Source of the DNA: Paeniglutamicibacter cryotolerans
GTDB lineage: Bacteria; Actinomycetota; Actinomycetes; Actinomycetales; Micrococcaceae
DNA length: 64,000 nt
Reading direction: 5' to 3'
Assembly: GCF_014190875.1 (NCBI RefSeq)
Contig: NZ_JACHVS010000002.1
Coordinates: 434,001-498,000 of the forward strand
Made by a program: the position numbers and the translations under genes. The notes under the pieces were generated by a model. It had not been told where the DNA came from and made no database searches. It saw only the letters and a program-made list of their open reading frames with translations. The first letter of the stretch is position 1. The number at the start of each line of letters is the position of its first letter. Of the stretch, positions 7,806 through 16,715 are shown in pieces.

Positions 7806-8327
7806 ATGGCAGTGCAAGCTCCCGAGCTACAGCAAGGACTCTCCGATGCCTTCCGCGCCGCGTTCGGGAACCATCCCGCCGCCGTCGCCGTCGTGACGGC
7901 AGCCGGAGCCCGCGGCCCCGTGGGCATCACTGCCTCCTCGGTCATCTCCGTCTCGGCCGATCCGGCCCTGCTGGCCTTCAACGTCTCGGCGGCCCGCGGT
8001 TCGGCCGCAGAGATCCTCGCCGCCGACTCGCTGCTGGTGCACCTGCTCACTACACAGAACGCCGCCCTGGCCGCTGCCTTCGCCTCGCCCACGGCCGAGC
8101 GGTTCGGCGTGGACATGCCCTGGTCGGCACTGGCGGACGGCGGACCTCTGCTGCACGGCGTCGGCACGGTATTGCGCTGCGACATCCTCAGTCGAACCCC
8201 GGCTGGCCCCGCCACCCTCGTCGTCGCGCAGGTGCGCGAGATCCTCGACGGCGGATCGCCGGCCGAGCCGCTGCTTTACCACCGCCGCGGCTACCACTCA
8301 CTGGGCGCGCATTCGCTGCTGGCCTGA
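7806..8327 (+). CDS. Flavin reductase-like FMN-binding protein
   Basis: This 173-residue protein has the flavin reductase-like FMN-binding split-barrel fold: [43 protein letters not shown] in the N-terminal half, an internal HLL-x7-AAAFASP segment, and the terminal [10 protein letters not shown]. Such proteins supply reduced flavin or reduce quinones and ferric compounds. The ATG at 7806 follows GGAAGGAC. A SoxR-controlled promoter lies 47 bp upstream of the start codon, so the gene should respond to redox-cycling stress. sodA starts 70 bases downstream with no terminator between them. Confidence 0.85.
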   Translation: MAVQAPELQQGLSDAFRAAFGNHPAAVAVVTAAGARGPVGITASSVISVSADPALLAFNVSAARGSAAEILAADSLLVHLLTTQNAALAAAFASPTAERFGVDMPWSALADGGPLLHGVGTVLRCDILSRTPAGPATLVVAQVREILDGGSPAEPLLYHRRGYHSLGAHSLLA

Positions 8328-8397
8328 ACCACCGATGTACCGGCACCGACGGGGTCGGATGCAATCCCCACTGGAAACCACTACCAAGGAGAAAATA

Positions 8398-9027
8398 ATG
8401 GCTGTTTATACCCTTCCGGAGCTGCAGTACGATTACGCGGCCCTGGAACCGAATATTTCGGCGCGGATCATGGAGCTGCACCATTCCAAGCACCATGCGG
8501 CGTATGTGGCCGGGGCGAATGCTGCTCTGGAGCAGTTGGCTGAGGCGCGGGCCAAGGGTGAGTTCGGGAATGTTCCGAAGTTGTCCAAGGATTTGGCGTT
8601 CCATCTGGGTGGTCATACTAACCACTCGATTTTCTGGTCGAATTTGTCGCCTGAGGGTGGGGATAAGCCGGTGGGTGAGTTGGCTGCGGCGATTGATGAT
8701 GCGTTTGGTTCGTTTGATGCGTTCCGTGCGCATTTCACGGCCGCGGCGATGAGCCTGCAGGGTTCGGGGTGGGCGTTGTTGGCGTTTGAGGGGTTGGGTG
8801 GCCAGTTGGTCATTGAGCAGCTGTATGACCAGCAGGGCAATGTGCCGGTGGCGAGTACCCCGTTGTTGATGTTGGACATGTGGGAGCATGCGTTCTATTT
8901 GGACTATGTGAATGTGAAGGCCGATTACGTGAAGGCTTTTTGGAACATCGTGAATTGGGCTGATGTGTCGGCTCGTTTCGAGGCGGCGCGTGCCGGTGCG
9001 CGGTCGTTGGTTGTTCCGGGTAGGTAA
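8398..9027 (+). CDS. sodA: Superoxide dismutase (Mn/Fe type)
   Basis: This 209-residue cytoplasmic superoxide dismutase converts superoxide to oxygen and peroxide. Visible features are the N-terminal metal ligand in MELHHSKHH, the [12 protein letters not shown] region, the GSGWALL segment, and the signature [11 protein letters not shown] carrying the Asp and His ligands. The ATG at 8398 has a strong ribosome site (CAAGGAG). It follows the SoxR-regulated flavin reductase without a visible terminator, so it may be co-transcribed. From about codon 40 onward codons end mainly in T or G (GGT, TTG, GCG, GAT), unlike the C-ending pattern of the neighbours. Confidence 0.97.
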   Translation: MAVYTLPELQYDYAALEPNISARIMELHHSKHHAAYVAGANAALEQLAEARAKGEFGNVPKLSKDLAFHLGGHTNHSIFWSNLSPEGGDKPVGELAAAIDDAFGSFDAFRAHFTAAAMSLQGSGWALLAFEGLGGQLVIEQLYDQQGNVPVASTPLLMLDMWEHAFYLDYVNVKADYVKAFWNIVNWADVSARFEAARAGARSLVVPGR

Positions 9028-9042
9028 CACCAGCTGATCAAC

Positions 9043-9074
9043 AAAGGCAGGACCCGGATCCGGGTCCTGCCTTT
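9043..9074 (+). terminator. Terminator of sodA
   Basis: A perfect 32-bp palindrome with 14-bp arms (AAAGGCAGGACCCG) and a GATC centre follows the sodA stop by 15 bases. It can act in both directions. Confidence 0.85.
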
Positions 9075-9115
9075 GCCGTGCGTTGGGCGGTGCAGGGCTG
9101 CCCATGCCGAGCCGT

Positions 9116-9763
9116 TTAGGCCGGGCGGCGCGCCAGCAGCACGCTATCGGTCAGCTGAGCGGCTTGTCCCTCGGGGCCGGTGGCCACGCGGCCGGGAACC
9201 GATGCCGTATGGACCCGCCAGCCGGCACCGGCCAGTCCCAGCGCCTCGGCAACGTTTTCGGCCGGAGGGAAATCCGAGGCGTCGGGCCGGTGCTCGCTCC
9301 AGGGCGGGAAGGACTCGTGCCCGACCACCAGCAGGGAACCGCCGGGGGCGACGGCGGCCGCCGCCGCGCGCAGTATCGGCTCGCGTGGGAAATCGATCAT
9401 GGAGTGCAGGAACAACGCGGTGACCAGGTCGTAGCTGCGCGAGGGCTGCCAGAGGGCCAGATCGTGGCGTTCCCAGTCGGTGCTCTCGGCCACGCCGGCG
9501 GACAGGGCATGCTCCGCCGCTCGTTCCAGGGCTACGCCCGAGACATCGATTCCGGTGACCTGCCATCCGCGTTCTGCCAGCCAGATGGCGTCTGCGCCCT
9601 CGCCGCAGCCCAGCTCCAGTGCCGTGCCGGGAGACAGCTCGGCGACCTGTGAGACCAGGGCGCTATTCGGGTTTCCCGACCAGATGCGGGTGCTCTCGCT
9701 ATAGAACTGGTCCCACGTTTCTGCCGGTCGTTGTTCCGGTTGTGCTTCTGAATGCCTGCCCAT
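9116..9763 (-). CDS. SAM-dependent class I methyltransferase
   Basis: This 215-residue soluble methyltransferase has motif I ALELGCGEGADAIWLAERGW and motif II TGIDVS, then a motif IV-like DLVTALFLHSM and the post-motif APGGSLLVVGHE. The overall form resembles TehB/thiopurine-type detoxifying methyltransferases, but the substrate cannot be read from sequence. I chose the ATG at 9763 (GGAG 9 bases upstream). A longer reading to 9832 has no better ribosome site. It stands alone between two minus-strand genes and sodA. Confidence 0.82.
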   Translation of the reverse strand: MGRHSEAQPEQRPAETWDQFYSESTRIWSGNPNSALVSQVAELSPGTALELGCGEGADAIWLAERGWQVTGIDVSGVALERAAEHALSAGVAESTDWERHDLALWQPSRSYDLVTALFLHSMIDFPREPILRAAAAAVAPGGSLLVVGHESFPPWSEHRPDASDFPPAENVAEALGLAGAGWRVHTASVPGRVATGPEGQAAQLTDSVLLARRPA

Positions 9764-10025
9764 GGCCCCGCTCCGTTTGTTCTTGAGGTGGTTGATGTCG
9801 CCGGGACCCGGTCCCGCGTGCCGTGGGAACAAAGCCTACGCCGTTGAGCCGCACCTGGGCCCGGGTGGCCCGTCATGCGGGGTGGGAAATTCGCGGAGGG
9901 GCCCGAGCCCGAGACGCTGCCGCCGAGTACGGTCAACCGGAAAGCGAAGAGTGCCGAGAGTAGCTTCCGCACGTTCCTGCGGCCTCGATCGATGGGTTTC
10001 GGGGGATTACAGCTTCGCGCGGCGG

Positions 10026-10796
10026 CTAGAGGATCGTGAACAGCATCCGAGCCGTCCGGGTGATCAGCGGGAGCTGCTCGGCCAACAGGAGCAGGCCCAG
10101 GATGATCATGATGACGCCGCTGGCCAGGGTGACCAGCCGGGCCCCGGCGGGACGCGAGCGCAGCAGCACTCGGGCGCCAAGGGCAACGCCGGTGTAGATG
10201 ACGGCGGAGAGCAGCATGTGGCTGGTGCCTAAAACGGCTGTTTGGACCGGGATCGGTAGGGCCGAGTCGGTGCTCAGGAACTGGGGGATCAGCGCCAGGT
10301 AGAGCAGCAGGGCCTTGGGGTTGGTGCCGCTGGTGCCCAGTCCGCGCAGGTAGGAGGCGCCGAAGAAGCGCTGCGGGGTTGTTTCGACCGGGGTCGGCGT
10401 GGCGACAAGGAGCAGGATCTCGCCGTTCGCCTCGGTTCCGGAGGTGCCGGTTGCCGTGCCGCGGTGGGCCAGGGTGGCGGCGGCCATCGTCTCTGGTTCG
10501 GCCTTGAAGCCGGCGTCGCGCCAGGATCGGGCGGTGCTGATGCCCAACCAGAGCAGGTAACCGGCCCCGATCAGTGTCAGCCATCCCAGTAGCTGGGGAA
10601 GGGAGGCGATGAGTGCTGCCATGCCTGCGACGATGAGGAGGGTGTGGAAGACGTATCCGGTGCAGAGCCCGGCGACCACGGAAGAGATTCGGTGCCGGCC
10701 CAGGCCGGCTGCGATGGCGTAGGCCCAGTCGGCTCCGGGGGTCATGGCTAGGGCGAACGACACGACGGTGAAGCCGAGAAAGAGTTGCGTATCCAC
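10026..10796 (-). CDS. LysE-family amino acid exporter
   Basis: This 256-residue membrane protein belongs to the LysE/RhtB exporter family, shown by the N-terminal FTVVSFALAMTPGADWAYAIAAGLG, the GYLLWLGISTARSW helix and the signature GTNPKALLLYLALIPQFL. About six membrane segments are present. The GTG at 10796 follows AGAGGAATTC, a good ribosome site. Longer readings to 10922 run into low-complexity sequence. LysE exporters are often controlled by a divergent Lrp/AsnC regulator. Here such a gene lies about 680 bases upstream beyond an MFS remnant, and it is frameshifted. Confidence 0.9.
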   Translation of the reverse strand: MDTQLFLGFTVVSFALAMTPGADWAYAIAAGLGRHRISSVVAGLCTGYVFHTLLIVAGMAALIASLPQLLGWLTLIGAGYLLWLGISTARSWRDAGFKAEPETMAAATLAHRGTATGTSGTEANGEILLLVATPTPVETTPQRFFGASYLRGLGTSGTNPKALLLYLALIPQFLSTDSALPIPVQTAVLGTSHMLLSAVIYTGVALGARVLLRSRPAGARLVTLASGVIMIILGLLLLAEQLPLITRTARMLFTIL

Positions 10797-11074
10797 GAAT
10801 TCCTCTGATTGTTGCTGGTACCGCTCAAGCCTAGGGAAAAAGCGCTGGAAGGTGCTCGCTGGTATTCCCCCGGAACAGCTCCATAAAGCGATAGAAGCGG
10901 CGTAATAGCCGATAGTGCGCAAAATCCTTTCTTGTCGGCTGTCGAGGTGCTGTGAAGAGATCTCTCCTTAGCGGTGCTTTCGGCGGCCTTGGTGGTCCTC
11001 TGACGGACAGGAGTGAACCGGGCGCCTCCACGATGGTGTGCAGAGGGGTTCGTGGTGGAACCGGAGGACGGGGG

Positions 11075-11407
11075 CAGGCGTCAATCTTCTCGGGGGCCTT
11101 GGGCTTGGCGACGGCGGTGCATTGGCGCTTGGCGACCTGAGGGCGGAGGGCCATGGCAACGGCCCCGAAGATCGCCATGACGGCGAAGAAACAGAAGCCG
11201 CTCGGGGTAGGCGATGCCCCGGCTGACCAGAAGGCCGGTCGCCGAGGGGCTGGAGGCGACGCCAAGGAGTCCCACGCTGGAGGCCAAACCCTTGCCGATA
11301 CCCGCGAGCTTGGCCGGGTATTGGAAATCGCGGAAGTCATAGCTGAGCACCTGCTCACTGACGACGAAGAACCCGGTGACCAGCATGGCCAGGTTCAGCA
11401 TGACCTG
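11075..11407 (-). pseudogene. MFS transporter remnant (frameshifted C-terminal part)
   Basis: The minus strand encodes hydrophobic sequence resembling the last membrane helices of an MFS transporter in two successive frames. The first runs from NLAMLVTGFFVVSEQVL to ATGLLVSRGIAYP. After a one-base shift near 11204-11210 it continues as SGFCFFAVMAIFGAVAMALRPQ. The N-terminal two thirds are absent, because sequence homologous to the gene stops about 70 bases before the lrp start. The family call rests on hydropathy and general MFS likeness only. Confidence 0.55.
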
Positions 11408-11478
11408 GCTGTTTGACCTGCTTGAGCGGGCCACGCACCTCGAGGCGGACCTTCCCGGAGCTGCGTAGAATGTGATGC

Positions 11479-11929
11479 GTGATAGACGCAATCGACCGGG
11501 CCATCCTGCGCCGGCTCCAGGAGGACGGGCGGATGACCGCCACAGCACTGGCGGGGGAAGTCGGCTTGACAGTGGCCCCCTGCCACCGCCGATTGAAGGA
11601 ACTGGAATCCAGCGGGGTGATCCGCGGTTACAGCGCCGACGTGGACCCGGCGAGGGTCGGGCTGGGCTTCGAGGCGCTGGTATTCGTCACATTGCGGGAT
11701 CGGCAGAACATGAAGGCCTTCGAGGCCGGGGTGGCGGGGATCGGGCAGGTGATCGAGGCGCAGCGGCTCTTCGGTGAACCAGACTTCCTGCTGCGGGTGA
11801 TGGCTGAGGACCTGCCCGCTTACCAGCGCTTCTACGACGACGTGCTCGTGGGGCTGCCCGGGGGTCGAAAAGTTGACTAGCACCATCGTGATGAAGAACC
11901 TGAAGGCCGGGGTGCGCCTACCGCTATAG
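11479..11929 (+). pseudogene. Lrp/AsnC-family regulator, frameshifted near the 3' end
   Basis: The gene encodes an Lrp/AsnC regulator: N-terminal helix-turn-helix (DRAILRRLQEDGRMTATALAGEVGLT) and the RAM ligand-binding domain (GLGFEALVFVTL, FLLRVMAEDLPAYQRF). As read, translation ends at 11880 after 133 residues with the odd tail LPGGRKVD. Removing one G from the G5 run at 11860-11864 restores the family-like ending LPGVEKLTSTIVMKN and a stop at 11929. The product may therefore lack its last C-terminal strand. The GTG start follows -10 TAGAAT (11466-11471) by 7 bases, suggesting a leaderless mRNA. Confidence 0.8.
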
Positions 11930-11984
11930 CGGCAGGCGAAAAATTTCATTGTGGTGGTGGGCACAACGCGCTTAGGGTGGGCCC

Positions 11985-12830
11985 ATGACAACAGACCTGA
12001 TCACCTCGCCCCTGATACGCCTCGCCAACGGTGCATCGATGCCCCTGCTCGGATTCGGCACCTGGCCGCTGAGCGACGCGGAGGCCGGAGCGGCCGTCGT
12101 GCACGCCATCGACGCCGGCTACCGGATGATCGATACAGCGGAAAACTACCACAACGAAGAGGGCATCGGGCTGGCACTGGCCCGCCATGACCTGGCCCGC
12201 GCCGAGCTGTTCGTGACCACGAAGTTCAACAAGGAATGGCATTCGTTCCAGGGCGTGCGCGACGCCTGGGACCACAGTGCGACCCGGCTGGGCGTGGACT
12301 ACATCGACCTGATGCTGATCCACTGGCCGAACCCGGAGCAGGGCACCTACGTGCAGGCCTGGGAGGGGCTGGTCAAGCTGCTCAAATCCGGCAAGGTGCG
12401 CGCGATCGGCACCTCGAACTTCGCCCCGGCCCAGCTGAGCGAGCTCATTGACGCCACCGGCGTGGTTCCGGACGTGAACCAGATCCAGTTCTCCCCGCAG
12501 TGGTTCGACAAGGAACGCCTGGACTTCCATGCGGAGGCCGGGATCGCCACCCAAGCCTGGGGTTCGCTTGGTCGTGGACGCTCCGGGCTGCTGGCAGCCG
12601 CCCCGGTGGTTGAGGCGGCTGCCGCGCACGGGGTCACCCCGGCCCAGGCGGTGCTGCGTTGGCATGTCCAGCATGGCGTGGTGCCCGTGGCCAAGACCGT
12701 TGACCCGCAGCGCATGAGCGAGAACCTCGACGTGTTCGGCTTCGAACTCGATGCCGGCGAGATGGCCGGGATCGACGGGCTCAACGGCACGGCCGAGGAT
12801 CCGGTGGATCCGTTCGGTTTCGGGCACTGA
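11985..12830 (+). CDS. Aldo/keto reductase
   Basis: This 281-residue NADPH-dependent oxidoreductase of the aldo/keto reductase superfamily has the full catalytic tetrad: Asp50, Tyr55 (in DTAENYHNE), Lys80 (TTKFN) and His113 (LIHWP). The cofactor-binding signature VPVAKTVDPQRMSENLDVF is near the C-terminus. It resembles the 2,5-diketo-gluconate reductase-like subfamily, but the substrate is not predictable. The ATG is preceded by -10 TAGGGT (11973-11978) at 6 bases with no ribosome site, consistent with a leaderless transcript. Confidence 0.92.
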   Translation: MTTDLITSPLIRLANGASMPLLGFGTWPLSDAEAGAAVVHAIDAGYRMIDTAENYHNEEGIGLALARHDLARAELFVTTKFNKEWHSFQGVRDAWDHSATRLGVDYIDLMLIHWPNPEQGTYVQAWEGLVKLLKSGKVRAIGTSNFAPAQLSELIDATGVVPDVNQIQFSPQWFDKERLDFHAEAGIATQAWGSLGRGRSGLLAAAPVVEAAAAHGVTPAQAVLRWHVQHGVVPVAKTVDPQRMSENLDVFGFELDAGEMAGIDGLNGTAEDPVDPFGFGH

Positions 12831-12842
12831 CGGTTCCGGGCG

Positions 12843-14180
12843 CTACGAGCGGGCCCGGGGCTGGAATTCGGCCTCGGGTTCGGCGATCCGGGTGGCCCTG
12901 GGCGTGAGCAGCAGGGTCAGGGTGAGCATCGCAGCGACAAAGAGAAACGCGTTCAGGATGCCGAAGTGTTCGCCGAGGAATCCGATGATGGGTGGCCCGG
13001 CAAGGAACGCGCTATAGCCGAACATGGCCACCACGCTGACCCGGCGTGCCGCGTCGGTGGGGTGGTCGGCAGCCACCGAGATGCCCACCGGGAATCCTAG
13101 CGAGCAGCCCAAGCCCCACAGTGCGGCACCGATGATGGCAGTCGTGGGGCCGGTGGTGAAAATGAACTGGCAGACCCCGATCAGGCCCAGGGAGCCGAAC
13201 AGCAGTAGTACCCGGCGTCGTCCTAGGGCATCGATCAGCGGCCCGCCCGCCACGCGTCCGACGGTCATCGCCGCGACGAACACGCCGTAGACCAGTGCGC
13301 CGCCAACCTCGTCAAAGCCGTGGCCGTCCACGGCGGCTATGGGCAGCCAGTCGTTGGCGGAACCCTCGGCAAAGGCCATGCCGGCAACCATGAGTCCGAC
13401 CAGCGCCAGGCTCGGATCCCTGGCAACCGCCAACGAGGAACGCATCCGGGCGCCCCAGGGTTCGCGTTCGGCAGTTGGCGCGGGGACCGGACCGGAGGGA
13501 GGAAGGAACCTGACGATATAGAGCCCGGTGGCTGCCACAGCAACTCCCATGAAGGAGAAGTTCAGCACCACTGGGATGCGCAGCGCTGCCGCGCCGGCGC
13601 CGGCCAGGGCGCCCAAGATCGTACCGAATGAGAAGAAGGCGTGCATCAACGGCAGCAGTGTGCGCCCGCAAGCTTTTTCCACGGCGGCGCCCTCCACGTT
13701 CATGAGCACGTCGGTGACGCTGAAGCAGAAGCCGAAGAGTGCCAGGGCGATGATGCTGGCGCCGTGCTGCTCGAACATATCGGTGGTGATGCCCAGCAGC
13801 ACGGCCGAGGCTCCGATGCCGGACAGCGAGGCGCGCAGCCCGCCGCGGTTCCCGAGCCGGACCATGATCCCCGGGGCAAAAGCCAAGCCGATGATCGAAC
13901 CGGCCGCCAAGCCCAGCAGCAGGATGCCGACATCGGCGGTGGACAAGGCCATGCCCTCGCGGACGGCAGGGAGCCGGGCCACCCACGTGGCGAATCCCAC
14001 CCCGCACAGCATGAAGACGCCGAAGATGGCATTACGCCAGGCAGCCACCGCGGGATCGATCCGAGGCCGGGTTGGCCGCTGGCGGTTCTGCTGCACGGGT
14101 GTCCTTTCGATGCGGGGTTCGGCGGGCCCAGGGATGTCCTGCGCGAGGCTGGATGGGGACGGGGAAAATACCTTTTCCAT
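12843..14180 (-). CDS. MFS transporter
   Basis: This 445-residue major facilitator protein has about 12 hydrophobic segments, the Arg/Lys-rich intracellular loop between helices 2 and 3 (GIMVRLGNRGG), and the corresponding GGPLIDALGRRRVLLL loop after helix 8. The pattern of WRNAIFGVFMLCGVGFATWVARLPA resembles YbjJ/FucP-like MFS proteins. The substrate is unknown. The ATG at 14180 lacks a strong ribosome site. In-frame readings up to 14294 would give Arg/Gly-rich sequence and were not used. It converges on the aldo/keto reductase. Confidence 0.85.
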   Translation of the reverse strand: MEKVFSPSPSSLAQDIPGPAEPRIERTPVQQNRQRPTRPRIDPAVAAWRNAIFGVFMLCGVGFATWVARLPAVREGMALSTADVGILLLGLAAGSIIGLAFAPGIMVRLGNRGGLRASLSGIGASAVLLGITTDMFEQHGASIIALALFGFCFSVTDVLMNVEGAAVEKACGRTLLPLMHAFFSFGTILGALAGAGAAALRIPVVLNFSFMGVAVAATGLYIVRFLPPSGPVPAPTAEREPWGARMRSSLAVARDPSLALVGLMVAGMAFAEGSANDWLPIAAVDGHGFDEVGGALVYGVFVAAMTVGRVAGGPLIDALGRRRVLLLFGSLGLIGVCQFIFTTGPTTAIIGAALWGLGCSLGFPVGISVAADHPTDAARRVSVVAMFGYSAFLAGPPIIGFLGEHFGILNAFLFVAAMLTLTLLLTPRATRIAEPEAEFQPRARS

Positions 14181-14383
14181 TCTATGTACGAATTGACTCC
14201 AGTGGCCATGGCGCGTGACCAGCGCACCCCGGAGTCCGGCGCCGGTGCGATGTCCGGCCACTGGCCCGGCAGGCTGCACGGAGCCCTTGCCCATTGTGCC
14301 CGCATCGGACGCGTGTTTGAATGGCTGCCAAGCAACCCCGCCAGCCCCTTTGTCCGTGCCCGAACGCCCTCACAGGAGTAGAA

Positions 14384-15271
14384 GTGAAGCAAGAAACATC
14401 TGTCTTTTCATCACCCGCCGACGCGCTGTCCCTGGCCAGTTACGCTTGGGAAGACGTACCTGGAGCGGTACGCGGCATCGTGCAGATCGTCCACGGTGCC
14501 GCTGAACACTCGGCGCGCTACGAACGGCTGGCGGCCTTGCTGAACGCAGGGGGCTACCTGGTGTACGCCCATGACCACCGCGGCCACGGGCGATCCATTA
14601 CCGCCCGGGTGCCGGAGGGTGAATTCGGGGCACCGGGCTGGGACGGTCTGGTCGGGGATGCGGTGGCGTTCTCCCGTGACATTGCTCGGCGGAACCCTGG
14701 GGTTCCGTTGTTCCTGCTGGGCCATTCCATGGGATCGATGGCGGCGCAGGAGCTCATCCTGGACAATTCGGAGCTCTACGCCGGGCTTTTGCTCTCCGGA
14801 AGCACGGCGATGGACCTGTTGGCCGGGGCCGTCTTGGCGGCTGCCCCGCCGGGGGCCGGGGCCGGGGGCACCGACCTGAGTGCCTTCAACGCCGGTTTCG
14901 AACAGCGGACCGGTTTCGAATGGCTCAGCCGAGACGAGGCCGAGGTAGATAAGTACGTCGCGGATCCGCTGTGTGGTTTCGACTTGAAGACCGACCTGGT
15001 CGGTGTCATGGCCGGAAATACCCGCACGGCGGACCCCCGGATGCTGGCCGGGATCCGCTCCGGACTGCCGATCCTCGTGGTCTCCGGCATGGCCGATCCG
15101 CTGGCCGGGGGAGGGCAGCTCGTCACGGCGCTGGCCGACCGCTATGGCGCGGCGGGGATCCGCGATGTCACGCTGCAGATCTATCCCGATGCCCGGCATG
15201 AGATCTTCAACGAGACTAACCGCGAGGACATCTCCGCCTTCGTGCTCAGCTGGCTGGAAAATCACTCCTGA
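14384..15271 (+). CDS. Alpha/beta hydrolase (monoacylglycerol lipase-like)
   Basis: This 295-residue serine hydrolase resembles monoacylglycerol lipase/lysophospholipase: oxyanion region VQIVHGAAEHSARY, the DHRGHGRS segment, nucleophile elbow GHSMGS, the acid in VSGMADPLAG, and the catalytic His in DARHEIFNE. It has no signal peptide, so it is probably cytoplasmic. The GTG at 14384 follows AGGAG at good spacing. An upstream ATG at 14321 gives unrelated Pro/Cys-rich residues. Substrate is inferred only from family resemblance. Confidence 0.9.
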   Translation: MKQETSVFSSPADALSLASYAWEDVPGAVRGIVQIVHGAAEHSARYERLAALLNAGGYLVYAHDHRGHGRSITARVPEGEFGAPGWDGLVGDAVAFSRDIARRNPGVPLFLLGHSMGSMAAQELILDNSELYAGLLLSGSTAMDLLAGAVLAAAPPGAGAGGTDLSAFNAGFEQRTGFEWLSRDEAEVDKYVADPLCGFDLKTDLVGVMAGNTRTADPRMLAGIRSGLPILVVSGMADPLAGGGQLVTALADRYGAAGIRDVTLQIYPDARHEIFNETNREDISAFVLSWLENHS

Positions 15272-15298
15272 ATGTGCAATGCGCGGAGGAACTGTGTG

Positions 15299-15470
15299 CT
15301 AGGCCACAGGCGCCATGAAGGCGAGGAGATCGGCTGCGATGCAGCCGTGCCGATCCCAGAGCTCCAGGTGCTCCGTGCCTTCGTAGCCGACGATTCGTGA
15401 ACCGGGTATGGCCGCGGCGAGCCCCCGGTTGTTCCCGCCCCAAGGCAGTATCCAGCTCACTCCAAATGAT
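15299..15470 (-). pseudogene. Remnant of an alpha/beta hydrolase C-terminus
   Basis: The minus strand encodes about 56 residues resembling the end of an alpha/beta hydrolase: WGGNNRGLAAAIPGSRIVGY followed by EGTEHLELWDRH and a terminal DLLAFM, with the His of the catalytic triad position present. Nothing resembling the rest of a hydrolase lies upstream. It is a fragment inside the decayed region 15272-16600. Confidence 0.5.
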
Positions 15471-15634
15471 GGGGGCTGGACAACGGAACGTGCCGTAATG
15501 GGTCGGAGGCCTCGAGCTGGATAACCCGTTCCGGGGTGTGTGCCACACCGAAGCAGGAAGCAGAGCTCCCTCGCGGCCATTGTCCTTCGAGGTGCCACCT
15601 CAGCACCCGGTGAAACAACGGGAACCAGCTCAGC

Positions 15635-16535
15635 GAGGTCCTGACCCAATCGCCGTCTACCGGTCGTTCGTGGGCGAGGACTACCCTGCGCGGCTCACCG
15701 TCTTCCACCTTGCCGAGTGAGTGGGCAAGGTGTCGCTTTCAGTGGAGGTATCAACCGACCGGCTGGTGCGCCTGCGGGGGCTCGCCACCGACAAGTTGCG
15801 TTTCGCCAACGCGAAATTCCAGTTGGACGGATCAATCCAGGGGTTCACCGCGTGCCTGCTGGTTCCCGGCTGCTACGGGGACCAGCCAAACGGGATCTGG
15901 GTGGTCGATCCTGAGGAATTCCACCGGGCCGGCCTCCTGGTCCATGTCCACTGCAACCGCGACCAGGCGACGCAGCTGTTCCTGGAGACCTTGGCGGCGA
16001 TCCCCTCCCGGCACCGGCGGCCCGGCCGCCGGCACATCTGCACCCATTCGAAGTTGAGCACCAGTGCCCAGTACCGGCGCATGTCCGCGTTGGGGGCCTG
16101 CGCGAACGTCTTCTCCAACTACATCTGGCCCTGGGGTGAACAGCATGTCGATATCACGTTGGGCCCGGACAAGGCGGTCAGAATGAACGCGGCCGCGACG
16201 GCGCTGCGACTCGAGGTACCGATTTCCCTGCACTCCGACACCCCGGTGACGCCGTTGGGACTGCTGCAGGCCATGAAGCTTGCGATCATCCGGCTGACCT
16301 GCTCCGGACGTGTACTGGGTGAGAACAAAGGAATCAGCGCTCACGAGGCTCTGGAGGCCACCACCCCGGGCGGCGCCTACATGCTGAAGAAGTATCAAGA
16401 GGTCGGCTCCTTCGAGGCGGGAGGGTTCGCCGATCTGGCGGTTTTGGCCCAGAATCCACAGGAGGTCAGCGAGGCGCTGATCGGGGATGTCCACGTCTAC
16501 GGCACATGGTCGGCGGGCGGCATCATGCTAGCAAC
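15635..16535 (+). pseudogene. Amidohydrolase (YtcJ-like) pseudogene, 5'-truncated with in-frame stop
   Basis: Translation gives the C-terminal half of an amidohydrolase-3/YtcJ-type enzyme: IAVYRSFVGEDYPARL, KLRFANAKFQLDGSIQGFT, the GLLVHVHCNRDQATQLFLE segment with metal-site histidines, HICTHSKLS, LEVPISLHSDTPVTPLG, and SFEAGGFADLAVLAQNP. A TGA at 15718-15720 interrupts the frame where the family has Trp. The N-terminal half is missing. The native stop is also lost, so an open frame runs on antisense through arfB to 17289, but that tail is not family-like. About 270 residues of homology remain. Confidence 0.75.
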
Positions 16536-16577
16536 GTCGCGGAGCCGACAGCCGCATACGCACTTCGAGGCACTGCG

Positions 16578-16618
16578 GGCGGCTGCTCCCCGGTACCCTG
16601 GCCCGGGGAGCAGCCGCC
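16578..16618. terminator. Hairpin, probable terminator downstream of arfB
   Basis: A 16-bp perfect stem (GGCGGCTGCTCCCCGG 16578-16593 with 16603-16618) and a 9-base loop lie between the amidohydrolase remnant and the arfB stop. There is no T-run on either side. Confidence 0.55.
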
Positions 16619-16715
16619 GATCAACTCGATGCTTTCCAGGCACTTCCGAGCCCCTCCGCAGTGATCGTCAACGACTTCGGTGGCGTCACTCTCGACGCCG
16701 TGTGCTCACCGGGAC

